DNA from: Azospirillum halopraeferens DSM 3675 | Lineage (GTDB): Bacteria; Pseudomonadota; Alphaproteobacteria; Azospirillales; Azospirillaceae | Direction of reading: 5' to 3' | Length of the DNA: 64,000 nucleotides | NCBI RefSeq assembly: GCF_000429625.1 | Contig: NZ_AUCF01000009.1 | Span: 124,001 to 188,000, forward strand | Part shown: piece after piece, positions 53,224 through 62,670 of the stretch | Position numbering within the stretch: the stretch's first letter is position 1 | Layout of the letters: the number at the start of each line of letters is the position of its first letter | Notes under the pieces: model-generated | What the model saw: only the letters and a program-made list of their open reading frames with translations | Databases searched by the model: none | What the model was told of the DNA's origin: nothing | Made by a program: the position numbers and the translations under genes

Positions 53224-54624
53224 ATGCTGCACGAAGACCGCCTGTTCCCGGCCGATCCCGTCACCCGGCCGATCGCCCGGCGCCTCTACGCAGAGGTGCG
53301 CGACCTGCCCATCGTCAGCCCGCACGGGCACACCGATCCGGCCTGGTTCGCCACCGACGCGCCGTTCGCCGACCCGGCCGGCCTGCTGGTGATCCCGGAC
53401 CACTACCTGCTGCGCATGATGTACAGCCGGGGGGTGCCGCTGGAACGGCTGGGCGTGGCGCGCCTGGACGGCGGACCCGTCGAAACCGACCCCCGGCGCA
53501 TCTGGCGCACGGTGGCGGAGCACTGGCACCTCTACCGCGGCACGCCGACGCGGATGTGGTGGGAATACGCGCTGGAGACGGTGTTCGGGGTGACCGAGCG
53601 CCTCGCGCCGGCCACCGCCGACGCCATCTACGACCGCATCGCCGGGTGCCTGGCGCGGCCGGAGTTCCGCCCCCGCGCCCTGTACGAACGCTTCAACATC
53701 GAGGCGCTGGCCACTACCGAGGGGCCGCTCGACACGCTGGAGCACCACAGGGCCATCCGTGACTCCGGCTGGACGGGGCGGGTGGTCACCACCTTCCGCC
53801 CCGACCCGGTGCTCGACCCCGACACGCCGGGCTTCCGGGGCAACCTGGAGGTGCTGGGCGCCATGACCGGCGAGGACGCCCTGTCCTGGCCGGGCTATCT
53901 GGCGGCGCTGGCGCGGCGGCGGCGGGATTTCATGGCCTGCGGGGCCACCGCCACCGACCACGGCCACCCCACCGCCGCCACCGCCGACCTGGACGCGGGC
54001 GCGGCGGCCGCCCTGTTCGACCGCATCGTCTCCGGACGCTTCACGCCGGCCGAGGCGGAACTGTTCCGCGGCCAGATGCTGACGGAGATGGCGCGCATGA
54101 GCCTGGAGGACGGGCTGGTCATGCAGATCCATCCCGGCGTCCACCGCAACCACAACGCATGGATGCACCGCACCTTCGGCCCCCACCACGGCGACGACAT
54201 GCCCGCGCGCGGGGAGTTCGTGACGGCGCTGAAGCCCCTGCTGGACCGCTTCGGCAACGAGCGTGACCTCACCATCATCCTGTTCACCCTGGACGAGACC
54301 ACCTACGCCCGCGAGCTGGCGCCGCTGGCCGGCCACTATCCGGCCCTGCGGCTGGGGCCGGCCTGGTGGTTCCACGACAGCCCCGAGGGCATGCTGCGCT
54401 ACCGCGAGCGGATGACCGAGACGGCGGGGTTCTACAACACGGTCGGCTTCAACGACGACACCCGCGCCTTCCCCTCGATCCCGGCGCGCCACGATGTGGC
54501 CAGGCGCATCGATTGCGCCTATCTTGCCCGGCTGGTGGCCGAGCATCGCCTGGACGAGGACGAGGCCCGCGACCTCGCCGTCGATCTCGCCTACACCCTG
54601 GCCAAGAAGGCATACAGACTGTGA
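53224..54624 (+). CDS. uxaC: Glucuronate isomerase
   Basis: The 466-residue product has the family length and motifs: LPIVSPHGHTDPAWFA with the amidohydrolase-like H-x-H, TRMWWEYALETVFGV, RALYERFNIEALATTE, TTFRPDPVLDPD, MQIHPGVHRNHN, GPAWWFHDSPEGM and FNDDTRAFPSIPARHD. It isomerises D-glucuronate to D-fructuronate (or galacturonate to tagaturonate). It is co-transcribed with the TRAP genes and overlaps uxuB. Confidence 0.93.
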   Translation: MLHEDRLFPADPVTRPIARRLYAEVRDLPIVSPHGHTDPAWFATDAPFADPAGLLVIPDHYLLRMMYSRGVPLERLGVARLDGGPVETDPRRIWRTVAEHWHLYRGTPTRMWWEYALETVFGVTERLAPATADAIYDRIAGCLARPEFRPRALYERFNIEALATTEGPLDTLEHHRAIRDSGWTGRVVTTFRPDPVLDPDTPGFRGNLEVLGAMTGEDALSWPGYLAALARRRRDFMACGATATDHGHPTAATADLDAGAAAALFDRIVSGRFTPAEAELFRGQMLTEMARMSLEDGLVMQIHPGVHRNHNAWMHRTFGPHHGDDMPARGEFVTALKPLLDRFGNERDLTIILFTLDETTYARELAPLAGHYPALRLGPAWWFHDSPEGMLRYRERMTETAGFYNTVGFNDDTRAFPSIPARHDVARRIDCAYLARLVAEHRLDEDEARDLAVDLAYTLAKKAYRL

Positions 54625-56114
54625 GCATGCGTTTGAATGCGCGCACCCTCGGCACACTGCCCGACGGCGTGCGGCGGCCGCGCTACGACCGTGCCGGCCT
54701 GGAGACGGGGATCGTCCACATCGGGCTGGGCGCCTTCCACCGCGCCCACCAGGCCGTCTACACCGAGGACGCGCTGGACCGCGCCTTCGGTCCGTGGGGC
54801 ATCTGCGGCGTCTCCCTGCGCAGCCCCGAGACGCGCGACGCCCTGGCGCCCCAGGACGACCTCTACACCGTGCTGGTGCGCGACGCCGGGGGCGAGCGGG
54901 CGCGGGTGGTCGGCTCCGTCACCGAATCCCTGGTGGCGCCCGAGGACCCCGCGGCGGTGCTGGAGCGGCTGGTGCGCCCGTCGGTGCGGGTGGTGACCGT
55001 CACCGTGACCGAGAAGGGCTACTGCCACGAGCCGGCGACCGGCGCGCTCGACGAGCGGCACCCCGGCATCGTCGCCGACATCGCCAATCCCGGCGCGCCG
55101 CAGACCCTGCCGGGCTTCCTGGTGGAGGCGCTGGCGCGCCGGCGCGCCGCCGGCACGGCGCCCTTCACCGTGCTGTCCTGCGACAACCTGCCGGAGAACG
55201 GCGTCGTCACCGCCGGCATCCTGCGCCGCTTCGCCGAGCTGCGCGACCCCGCCCTGGCGCGCTGGATCGAGGACGGCGTGGCCTGCCCCAGCTCCATGGT
55301 CGACCGCATCGTGCCGGCCACCACCGCCGAAGACCGCGCCGCCGTGGCGCGCCTGCTGGGCGTCGAGGACGCCTGGCCGGTGGTGACGGAGCCCTTCAGC
55401 CAGTGGGTGATCGAGGACCGCTTCCCCGCCGGCCGCCCCGCCTGGGAGACGGTCGGGGCGGAGCTGACGGCGGACGTCCGGCCGTTCGAGCGGATGAAGC
55501 TGCGCCTGCTCAACGCCAGCCACTCCTGCATGGCCTATCTGGGCTATCTCTCGGGGTACGAGACGGTGGCGCAGACCATCGCCGACCCGGCCTTCGCCCG
55601 CTTCGTCGCCGGGCTGATGGACGCGGAGGTGACGCCGACGCTGGCCATGCCGGCCGGAGTCGACCTGGCCGGCTACAAGGCGGCGCTGCTGCGCCGATTC
55701 GCCAACCCGGCGCTGAAGCACCGCACCTGGCAGATCGCCATGGACGGCAGCCAGAAGCTGCCGCAGCGCCTGCTGGGCACCATCGCCGACCGGCTGGCGG
55801 CGGGCGCCCCCATCGACCGGCTGGCCCTGGGCGTGGCCGGCTGGATGCGCTACGTCTCCGGCACCGACGAGCAGGGGCGGCCCATCGACGTGCGCGACCC
55901 GCTGGCCGCCCGGCTGCGGGCGCTGGCCGACGAGGCGGGGCCGTCGGCCTCGCGCCTCGCCCCGGCGCTGCTGGGGGTCGGCGACGTCTTCGGCGGCGAA
56001 CTGCCGCACCACCCCGAGTTCGTCCGCGCCGTGACGGACTCGCTGGACCGGCTGTTCACCAGGGGCGCGCGCGCCTGCGTGGAGGCTGCTGCCGGCGAGG
56101 CGCGCACGGCCTGA
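54621..56114 (+). CDS. uxuB: Fructuronate reductase / mannitol dehydrogenase family
   Basis: The 497-residue product has the family N-terminus IVHIGLGAFHRAHQAVYTED and the catalytic lysine region KLRLLNASHSCMAYLGYLSG, with SSMVDRIVPATT and EPFSQWVIEDRF. Members are UxuB, mannitol 2-dehydrogenase or tagaturonate reductase; next to UxaC and ManD, reduction of D-fructuronate to D-mannonate is most likely. The start GTG 54621 gives a four-base GTGA overlap with uxaC and follows AAGAAGG; ATG 54627 is a close alternative. A hairpin-forming sequence lies at 56136-56173. Confidence 0.88.
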   Translation: MSMRLNARTLGTLPDGVRRPRYDRAGLETGIVHIGLGAFHRAHQAVYTEDALDRAFGPWGICGVSLRSPETRDALAPQDDLYTVLVRDAGGERARVVGSVTESLVAPEDPAAVLERLVRPSVRVVTVTVTEKGYCHEPATGALDERHPGIVADIANPGAPQTLPGFLVEALARRRAAGTAPFTVLSCDNLPENGVVTAGILRRFAELRDPALARWIEDGVACPSSMVDRIVPATTAEDRAAVARLLGVEDAWPVVTEPFSQWVIEDRFPAGRPAWETVGAELTADVRPFERMKLRLLNASHSCMAYLGYLSGYETVAQTIADPAFARFVAGLMDAEVTPTLAMPAGVDLAGYKAALLRRFANPALKHRTWQIAMDGSQKLPQRLLGTIADRLAAGAPIDRLALGVAGWMRYVSGTDEQGRPIDVRDPLAARLRALADEAGPSASRLAPALLGVGDVFGGELPHHPEFVRAVTDSLDRLFTRGARACVEAAAGEARTA

Positions 56115-56135
56115 GGGGACCGGCCGGCAATCCGG

Positions 56136-56173
56136 TGCCGGCGCCGCCATCGCGGGGGGATGGCGCCGGCGCC
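56136..56173 (+). terminator. Imperfect GC-rich hairpin after uxuB
   Basis: GCCGGCGCC (56137-56145) and CCATC (56147-56151) pair with GATGG (56159-56163) and the following GCGCCGGCGCC with a small bulge. No T run. It likely marks the end of the glucuronate operon. Confidence 0.35.
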
Positions 56174-56246
56174 GCTCCGTGCTACATGAGCGCGGTTCGA
56201 CCGGTGATCCGGCCCGTCTTCGCCGTGCATCCTCAGGAGCAGCCCC

Positions 56247-56816
56247 GTGACCTCGCTGAACGCCTACCTCGACCGCACCATCGCCGTCCTGCACGCCACC
56301 CGCACCGCCGGGCTGGATGCCGCCATGGAGCGCACCGTGGACGCCATCGCGGCGGCCCTGCGCCAGGGGCGGCCGCTGCTGGTGTGCGGCAACGGCGGTT
56401 CCGCCAGCGACGCCATGCACATCGCGGGCGAGCTGGTCGGCCGGTTCCGGCGCGAGCGGCGGGGGTTGAACGCCATCGCCCTGTCGGCGAACCCGGCGGT
56501 GCTCACCGCCTGGGCCAACGACTATGACTACGACACGGTGTTCTCCCGCCAGGTGGAGGCGCACGGGTGCGCCGGCGGCGTCCTGCTGGGGATCTCCACC
56601 AGCGGCAATTCCCGCAACGTGGTCGCCGCGCTGCACACCGCGCGCGCCATGGGCATGACGACCATCGGTCTGACCGGCCAGGGCGGCGGCGCCATGGCGG
56701 AGCTGTGCGACGTGCTCCTCGATGTGCCGTCCCGCGAGACGCCGCACATCCAGGAGGTGCACATTTGCCTCTATCATCTGCTGTGCGACCGGGTCGAGGC
56801 GGCGCTCGCCGGGTGA
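56247..56816 (+). CDS. gmhA: Phosphoheptose isomerase (GmhA-like SIS domain)
   Basis: The 189-residue product is a single SIS domain with CGNGGSASDAMHIAGELVGRF, where the Glu of the E-L-x-G-R is catalytic, STSGNSRNVV and HIQEVHICLYHLLCD with the catalytic histidine. It converts sedoheptulose 7-phosphate to heptose 7-phosphate for LPS core or glycoprotein heptose. The GTG start (56247) has AGGAG at 56235-56239. It heads the second glycan block; GmhB/HldE are not in the window. Confidence 0.88.
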   Translation: MTSLNAYLDRTIAVLHATRTAGLDAAMERTVDAIAAALRQGRPLLVCGNGGSASDAMHIAGELVGRFRRERRGLNAIALSANPAVLTAWANDYDYDTVFSRQVEAHGCAGGVLLGISTSGNSRNVVAALHTARAMGMTTIGLTGQGGGAMAELCDVLLDVPSRETPHIQEVHICLYHLLCDRVEAALAG

Positions 56817-56914
56817 TCCGGTCCGGCGGTCGGCGGCGCGAGGTTGACATTGCCGGCGCCGACCCGCTTACTGCCGGCCGATCCGTCCAGCCCTGATTCC
56901 GGCGATCCATTCGC

Positions 56915-58138
56915 ATGCTCTCGATATCCGTCGTCATTCCCACCCGCGACCGGGCCACGGCCCTGATCGAGACGCTGGAGGCGTGGCGCCCCCTTGTCGA
57001 GGGGGCGGAGCCCGGTGCCGCAGGGGCACAGGTGGAGGTTGTCGTGGTCGACCTGGGGTCGCGCGACGGCACGCCCGACGCGTTGGACCGCCTGGCGGCG
57101 GGTGCGCCCTGGCTGCGGTGGTGCCGGCTGGAGGGCACCGACAGCGCGGCGGCGGCCCGCAATCGCGGTGCGGCCGAGGCGCGCAACGAACTGCTGCTGT
57201 TCCTCGCTGACACGCTGCGGCCGGCCGACACCGGGGTTCTGCGCGCCCATGCGGAGGTGCACGAGCGCTTTCCCGCCCCCGGCACCGCGGTGACCGGCCC
57301 GGTCGGCTGGGCGGAACGGCCGGGTGCCGGCGACCTGCCGGAGCCGCTTCCCCCCGACGCGGCCGGACAGGGCGGGGCGGCGCCCTACGCCTGGCGGGAC
57401 TGGCGCGCGGCGCGGCCGCTCAACCTGTCCCTTCGGCGCGATGCGGTGGGCGACTGGGCGACCGACGGCTTCGCCGTCGATCTCGCCCCGGAACCGGACG
57501 GCGGCAGCCTGGATGCCGTGGAACTGGCGCACCGGCTGTCCCGCACCCCCGCCGGGCTGCGCCTGTTCCACACGCCGGCGGCGCTGGTCCGGGATGCCCG
57601 GGGCTGGAGCCCGGAGCGGCTGATGGCCCGTCAGGCGGCCGCCGGTGGGCTGGTGCACGCGCTGGTGGCACGGGCGGACGGGCCGACGGCGGCGGACCTG
57701 GGGCTGGGGGCGGTCGCGGCGGCGCTGCGGGGTCCCGGCGGGCCGGGCGATCCGGCGGTCGTGGCCGACTATCTGGCCATGCTGGAGGGTGCCGGTGCCT
57801 GGGCCCGTCTGTTCGATGCGTCCGACGGCGGTGCCGCCGGGCCCGAGGCGCTGAAGCCGGCGCTGGCGCTGGCCTTCGCCCGGGGCTACGTGCTGACGGC
57901 GCCGGCCGGATCCGATATGGCCGCGGGCTGCCGCGCCGCGCTCGACGGCTTCCGCCAGCGGCTCAACCGGATGATGCAGACCGTCGCCACCGGTTTGCCG
58001 GCATCCGCGGACGCCGGCGCCGCGGCGGTCTGGCGGGTGCCGCGGCCGGGTCCGCTGGGCCGCCTGCGCGCCTGGGCCCGGCAGAAGCCGACCATCGTGC
58101 GCGCCTATCTGTGGCTGCGGGCCGTGCAGGGCCGCTGA
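56915..58138 (+). CDS. GT2-like glycosyltransferase with extended C-terminal domain
   Basis: The 407-residue product starts LSISVVIPTRDRATALIETL and has VVVDLGSRDGTPDAL, a GT2 nucleotide-binding motif, ARNRGAAEARNELLLFLADTLRP in which the D-x-D site is D-T-L, and a long helical C-terminal region with little similarity to GT2 enzymes I know. The altered D-x-D weakens the case for a metal-dependent transferase. ATG 56915. Followed by another GT2 gene after 13 bases. Confidence 0.65.
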   Translation: MLSISVVIPTRDRATALIETLEAWRPLVEGAEPGAAGAQVEVVVVDLGSRDGTPDALDRLAAGAPWLRWCRLEGTDSAAAARNRGAAEARNELLLFLADTLRPADTGVLRAHAEVHERFPAPGTAVTGPVGWAERPGAGDLPEPLPPDAAGQGGAAPYAWRDWRAARPLNLSLRRDAVGDWATDGFAVDLAPEPDGGSLDAVELAHRLSRTPAGLRLFHTPAALVRDARGWSPERLMARQAAAGGLVHALVARADGPTAADLGLGAVAAALRGPGGPGDPAVVADYLAMLEGAGAWARLFDASDGGAAGPEALKPALALAFARGYVLTAPAGSDMAAGCRAALDGFRQRLNRMMQTVATGLPASADAGAAAVWRVPRPGPLGRLRAWARQKPTIVRAYLWLRAVQGR

Positions 58139-58151
58139 AGCGAGGGGACCC

Positions 58152-58979
58152 ATGTTTTCGGTCGTCATCCCGGTCTACAACCACCGCCCGTACATCCTCG
58201 ACGGCCTGGTGTCGGCGTTGCGCGCCCGCCTCGTCGCCGAGGTTCTGGTGGCCGACGACGGGTCGCGCGACGGGTCGGCGGCGCTGCTGGAGCGCATCGC
58301 CGCGCCACATGGCGCGCGGGTGCGCAACCTGACGCCGCCCGGCGGCGGCAACGCCGGCGCGCATGCCCGCCTCAACCAACTCATCGAGGCGGCGGGGCAG
58401 CCATGGATCGCCGTGCTCAACTCGGACGACGCGTTCCTGCCCGACCGCTTCGCGGCGGCGGCGCAGCGGGTGCGCAAGACGGCGGTGGATTTCGTGGCGG
58501 GCCACATCCTCATCATGGACGAGGAGGGGCGGCCGCTGGGGCGCAAGCGCGGGCCGCTGGACCCGGAGTACCCGTTCCCCGCGGGGCTCGACGTTGCCGG
58601 GCTGCTCGCCGCCGGCGACCTGCTGCCGCTGCTGGCCAACCAGAATTTCCTGGCGACCACCTCGAACATGATGTTCACCCGGGCGCTGTGGCAGCGCATC
58701 GGCGGCTTCGCCGATTACCGCTACGTGCACGACTGGGATTTCGCCCTGCGTGCCGCGGTCCTCGGCACGCCGGCGTACCTGCCGCTGTACCTGACCAGCT
58801 ACCGCGTCCACCGCTCCAACACCATCAGCGAGAGCACCGAGCGGGTCGACCGCGAAACGACTGACGTTTTCCGCCGCTTCGCCGCAGATTTCCCCGACCG
58901 GGCCGCGCGTCCCGAGGTGGCGGCGGCGCTGGCCGGCAACCGCCACATCCTGCACGACGCGCCGGAGGCAGCCGCGTGA
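58152..58979 (+). CDS. GT2-family glycosyltransferase
   Basis: The 275-residue product has MFSVVIPVYNHRPYILDGL, VLVADDGSRDGSAALL, ARLNQLIEAAGQPWIAVLNSDDAF with the D-D metal site, and YRYVHDWDFALRAA near residue 195 matching the acceptor motif. Its stop overlaps the next gene's GTG start by four bases. The sugar is unknown. Confidence 0.8.
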   Translation: MFSVVIPVYNHRPYILDGLVSALRARLVAEVLVADDGSRDGSAALLERIAAPHGARVRNLTPPGGGNAGAHARLNQLIEAAGQPWIAVLNSDDAFLPDRFAAAAQRVRKTAVDFVAGHILIMDEEGRPLGRKRGPLDPEYPFPAGLDVAGLLAAGDLLPLLANQNFLATTSNMMFTRALWQRIGGFADYRYVHDWDFALRAAVLGTPAYLPLYLTSYRVHRSNTISESTERVDRETTDVFRRFAADFPDRAARPEVAAALAGNRHILHDAPEAAA

Positions 58980-60139
58980 CCGCGCCGGGCATCCACGTCT
59001 TCACCAGCATCGCCCCCAATTACCTGCCCAAGGCGCGGGTGCTGGCCCGTTCGCTCCGGCGCTGGCTGCCGGAAGCGCGCATCCACCTGGCGCTCATCGA
59101 CGCCTGGCCCGCCGACCTCGACCCGGCCAACGAGCCGTTCGACGAGGTGCACACCCTGGCGGACCTGACGGCGGCCGGGCTGGCGGCGGACGTCATGCCC
59201 AACGGCGTGCACCCCTGGGTGTTCATCCACACGCTGGTGGAGCTGTCCACCGCCGTGAAGGGCTTCATGGTGGAGCGCCTGCTGCAGCGGCCGGATTGCG
59301 CGCGGGTGCTGTACTTCGATCCCGACATCGCCCTGTTCGCCCGTCCCGACCCGGTGCTGGACGCGCTGGAGCGCCACGATCTGGTGCTGACGCCCCACGC
59401 CTGCGAGCCCGAGGAGACGATCCGGGCGATTCACGACAACGAACTGGTGGCCATGCGCCACGGCATCTTCAACCTGGGCTTCGTCGGCGTGGCGAACCGG
59501 GAGGAGGGCCGCCGCTTCGCCGCCTTCTGGCGCCACCGGCTGGAGCATTTCTGCTTCGACGACGTGGCCGCCGGCCTGTTCACCGACCAGAAATGGCTGG
59601 ACCACGCGCCGGCCTACTTCGCCACCACCGGCGTCCTGCGCCATCCCGGCCTCAACGTTTCCACCTGGAATCTCACGCACCGGCGCGTCGAGGGCCGGGT
59701 CGGCGGGCCGCTGACGGTGAACGGGCAACCGCTGGTCTTCTATCACTTCACCGGCTTCGACAGCGGTGCGCAACGCGTCATGCTGGACCTCTACGGTGCC
59801 GGCCAGCCGGCGCTGGACGGGCTGTACGCCTGGTACGCCGACGCCTGCCGCGCCGAGGGAGAGGAGCGCGAGCGCGCCCGGACGTGGACCTACGCGACGT
59901 ACGACGACGGCGTGCCCGTGACGAGGGACGAGCGGACGTTCCTGCGCCACCATCCGGACGTGGCCGAAACCTTCGGGGATCCATTCGCCGCCCGCGACCC
60001 CGATCGCTCGTACCGCCACTGGTACCAGCGGCACCGGGCCGAACGGGCGGCCGTCCCGGCCCCGGCCCCGGCCCCCGCGCCCGGAGCGCCGTTGCGGCGG
60101 CTTCTGGCCGCCCTGCGCGGCCGTACCGCCGCCGGGTGA
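58976..60139 (+). CDS. GT-A-type glycosyltransferase (GT8-like)
   Basis: The 387-residue product has VFTSIAPNYLPKARVLARSL, typical of nucleotide-sugar transferases that open like GT8, and the D-x-D motif YFDPDIALFARPD. Then GIFNLGFVGVANREEGRRF, FTDQKWLDHAP and HFTGFDS appear, motifs of a transferase clade often encoded near flagellin or S-layer glycosylation genes. The C-terminal 35 residues are Pro/Ala-rich and likely disordered. GTG start at 58976 overlaps the upstream gene (GTGA). Confidence 0.75.
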   Translation: MTAPGIHVFTSIAPNYLPKARVLARSLRRWLPEARIHLALIDAWPADLDPANEPFDEVHTLADLTAAGLAADVMPNGVHPWVFIHTLVELSTAVKGFMVERLLQRPDCARVLYFDPDIALFARPDPVLDALERHDLVLTPHACEPEETIRAIHDNELVAMRHGIFNLGFVGVANREEGRRFAAFWRHRLEHFCFDDVAAGLFTDQKWLDHAPAYFATTGVLRHPGLNVSTWNLTHRRVEGRVGGPLTVNGQPLVFYHFTGFDSGAQRVMLDLYGAGQPALDGLYAWYADACRAEGEERERARTWTYATYDDGVPVTRDERTFLRHHPDVAETFGDPFAARDPDRSYRHWYQRHRAERAAVPAPAPAPAPGAPLRRLLAALRGRTAAG

Positions 60140-60221
60140 GGGGCCGCACCCGCGGACATCCGTTTGCGCTTGCATCGGGACCGGCACCGTCGTTCTTCTT
60201 CCGGTCGGCGAAGCGTTGACC

Positions 60222-61670
60222 ATGGAAGGCATGATGGAGAGGCAAGCGGAGCGTGCGATCGTCCCCGTGCTGCTGTCGGGTGGCGCGGGATCGCGTCTGT
60301 GGCCCCTGTCGCGCGAACTGTATCCGAAGCAGTTGCTGCCCCTGTGCTCCGACCGGTCGATGCTACAGGACACCGTGGCGCGGGTGGCCGACCCGGCCCG
60401 CTTCGCGCCGCCGCTGGTGGTCTGCAACCACGAGCACCGCTTCGTCATCGCCGAGCAGATGCGCCACCTCGATCCGCCCCCCGCCGCCATCCTGCTGGAG
60501 CCGGTGGGGCGCAACACCGCCGCCGCCTGCGCCGTCGCGGCCCTGGCCGCCGCCGCGACCGACCCGCGGGCGCTGATCCTGGTGCTGCCGGCCGACCATC
60601 TGATCCGCGACGTCGATGCCTTCCTGGCCGCCGTGGAGCGGGCAAGGCCGGCCGCTTCGGAAGGTTTCCTGGTCACCTTCGGCATCACGCCGACGGCGCC
60701 GGAGACCGGCTACGGCTACATTCGCCGCGGGCCGACCCTGCCGGGCCGCGACGGGGTGCACCGGGTTGCCGCCTTCGTCGAGAAGCCGGAACGGTCGGTG
60801 GCCGAGACCTTCCTGGCCGACGGCCGGTACGCCTGGAACAGCGGCATGTTCCTGTTCCCGGCCGACCGGCTGGTGGAGGAACTGGAGCGCCATGCCCCCG
60901 CCGTGCTCGCCGCCGCCCGCCGGGCGTTGGCGGACGGCGTCCGGGATCTGGATTTTCTGCGCCTCGATGCCGGGGCCTTCGCGGCGGCCCCGTCGGTGTC
61001 CATCGACGTCGCGGTCATGGAGAAGACCGACGCAGCGGCGGTTGTGCCGTGCGATCTCGGCTGGACGGACGTCGGCGCCTGGTCGGCGCTGTGGGAGATC
61101 GGCGCCAAGGATGCCGACGGTAACGTCCGCTTCGGCGACGTCGTCACCGAAGGCGCGCGCAACTGCTACATCCGCTCCGACGGGCACCTGGCGGCGGTTG
61201 TGGGGATCGACGACGCGGTGGTGGTGGTGACCGACGATGCGGTGCTGGTGGCCGGCCGGGACCGTGTGCAGGAGGTCAAGGCGGTGGTCGAACGGCTGAA
61301 GCGGCAGGGCCGGCCGGAGCCGGTGACCCACCGCACGGTGCACCGGCCCTGGGGGTCCTACCGGACGGTGCACGCCGGGGACCGCTTCCAGGTGAAGTGC
61401 CTGACCGTCGCACCGGGCTGCCGCCTGTCCCTGCAGAAGCACTATCATCGGGCCGAGCACTGGGTCGTGGTGCAGGGCACCGCCCTGGTCACCCGCGGCG
61501 ACGACCGTCTGCTGGTGTGCGAGAACGAGTCCGTCTACATCCCCATGGGCACCGTCCATCGGCTGGAAAATCCGGGAAAGCTGCCGCTGTCGATCATCGA
61601 GGTGCAGTCCGGTGCCTACCTGGAGGAGGACGACATCGTGCGCCTGGAGGATTCCTACGGGCGCGGATAG
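60222..61670 (+). CDS. manC: Mannose-1-phosphate guanylyltransferase / mannose-6-phosphate isomerase
   Basis: The 482-residue bifunctional protein has the pyrophosphorylase signature LLSGGAGSRLWPLSRELYPKQ (positions roughly 17-37, split here by a short read), ETGYGYIRRG and FVEKPERS, NSGMFLFPADRL in the N-terminal 340 residues and a C-terminal type II isomerase cupin with RPWGSYRTVHAG, LSLQKHYHRAEHWVVV and ENESVYIPMGTVHRLENPG. It makes GDP-mannose for surface glycans. The first motif is normally FLSGGSGTRLWPLSR; substitutions are conservative. ATG 60222 is chosen over a TTG at 60216. Confidence 0.92.
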   Translation: MEGMMERQAERAIVPVLLSGGAGSRLWPLSRELYPKQLLPLCSDRSMLQDTVARVADPARFAPPLVVCNHEHRFVIAEQMRHLDPPPAAILLEPVGRNTAAACAVAALAAAATDPRALILVLPADHLIRDVDAFLAAVERARPAASEGFLVTFGITPTAPETGYGYIRRGPTLPGRDGVHRVAAFVEKPERSVAETFLADGRYAWNSGMFLFPADRLVEELERHAPAVLAAARRALADGVRDLDFLRLDAGAFAAAPSVSIDVAVMEKTDAAAVVPCDLGWTDVGAWSALWEIGAKDADGNVRFGDVVTEGARNCYIRSDGHLAAVVGIDDAVVVVTDDAVLVAGRDRVQEVKAVVERLKRQGRPEPVTHRTVHRPWGSYRTVHAGDRFQVKCLTVAPGCRLSLQKHYHRAEHWVVVQGTALVTRGDDRLLVCENESVYIPMGTVHRLENPGKLPLSIIEVQSGAYLEEDDIVRLEDSYGRG

Positions 61671-61707
61671 ACGGCGGCGAAAGCCCCGAACGGGAAAGGT
61701 GTGGCGG

Positions 61708-62670
61708 ATGGACGATCGGACGACACGGGACGCGGACATGGCGGCGCGTCTCTATCGCAGCCTGCGCCGCATCCGGCGCACGGAGGAGCGCATTGCCGAG
61801 GTGTATCCGTCCGACCGGATCAAGAGCCCGGTGCACCTGTCCATCGGGCAGGAGTCGGTGGCGGTCGGGGTGTGCGATGTGCTGGGACCGGATGACGTGG
61901 TGGCGGGAACCTATCGCGGGCACGCCGCCTATTTGGCCAAGGGCGGCGATCTGCGCGCCATGATGGCGGAGCTGTTCGGGAAGGTGGACGGCTGCGCCCG
62001 GGGCAAGGGCGGGTCGATGCACCTGGTGGACATGGACCGCAACGTCCTGGGCTGCTCGGCGGTGGTCGGCTCCGGCATCCCCGTGGCCGTGGGATACGCC
62101 CTGGCGATCAGGCGGCGCCGGCAGGATCGGGTGGTCGCCGCCTTCTACGGCGACGGCGCCAGCGAGGAGGGCTGTGTCTACGAAAGCCTGAACTTCGCGG
62201 CCCTGCACAAGCTGCCGGTGCTGTTCGTGTGCGAGAACAACGGCTATGCCATCCACGAGCCGCTGTCCCGGCGCTGGGCCGCCGACCGCCTGACGGAGCG
62301 GGTGGCCACCTTCGGCATCGCCGCCCGGCGGCTGGAGAGCGACGACGTCTTCGCCGTGCGCGCCGCCGCCGCGCAAGGCGTCGCGGCGTTGCGCGCCGGC
62401 GCCGGCCCGGTTTTCCTGGAGGTGCCGACCTATCGCTGGCGCGAACACGTCGGCCCGTCGGAGGATTACGACGCGGGCTACCGCAGCCGGGACGAGGCAG
62501 CGCCGTGGATGGCGAACGACCAGGTGGAACGGGTCGGCGCCCTGCTGCCGCCCGAGGCGCGCGCCGCCATCGATGCCGCCGTGGAGGCGGAGATCGCCGA
62601 TGCCCTCGCCTTTGCCGAGGCGAGCCCCTTCCCCGACGCCAGGGAGCTGCACGCCCATGTCTACGCCTGA
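61708..62670 (+). CDS. TPP-dependent 2-oxoacid dehydrogenase E1 alpha-like subunit
   Basis: The 320-residue product matches the alpha chain of pyruvate/acetoin dehydrogenase E1: SPVHLSIGQESVAVGVCDVL, YRGHAAYLAKGG, GSMHLVDMDRNVLG, and the TPP-binding GDGASEEGCVYESLN with downstream E-N-N (Gly-Asp-Gly to Asn-Asn). In the usual enzyme it works with E1 beta on a lipoyl-bearing E2. No E2 or E3 is nearby, and the neighbours are glycan genes, so it may act as a TPP-dependent carboligase or decarboxylase on sugar intermediates (inference). ATG 61708. The next gene overlaps its end by 14 bases. Confidence 0.85.
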   Translation: MDDRTTRDADMAARLYRSLRRIRRTEERIAEVYPSDRIKSPVHLSIGQESVAVGVCDVLGPDDVVAGTYRGHAAYLAKGGDLRAMMAELFGKVDGCARGKGGSMHLVDMDRNVLGCSAVVGSGIPVAVGYALAIRRRRQDRVVAAFYGDGASEEGCVYESLNFAALHKLPVLFVCENNGYAIHEPLSRRWAADRLTERVATFGIAARRLESDDVFAVRAAAAQGVAALRAGAGPVFLEVPTYRWREHVGPSEDYDAGYRSRDEAAPWMANDQVERVGALLPPEARAAIDAAVEAEIADALAFAEASPFPDARELHAHVYA

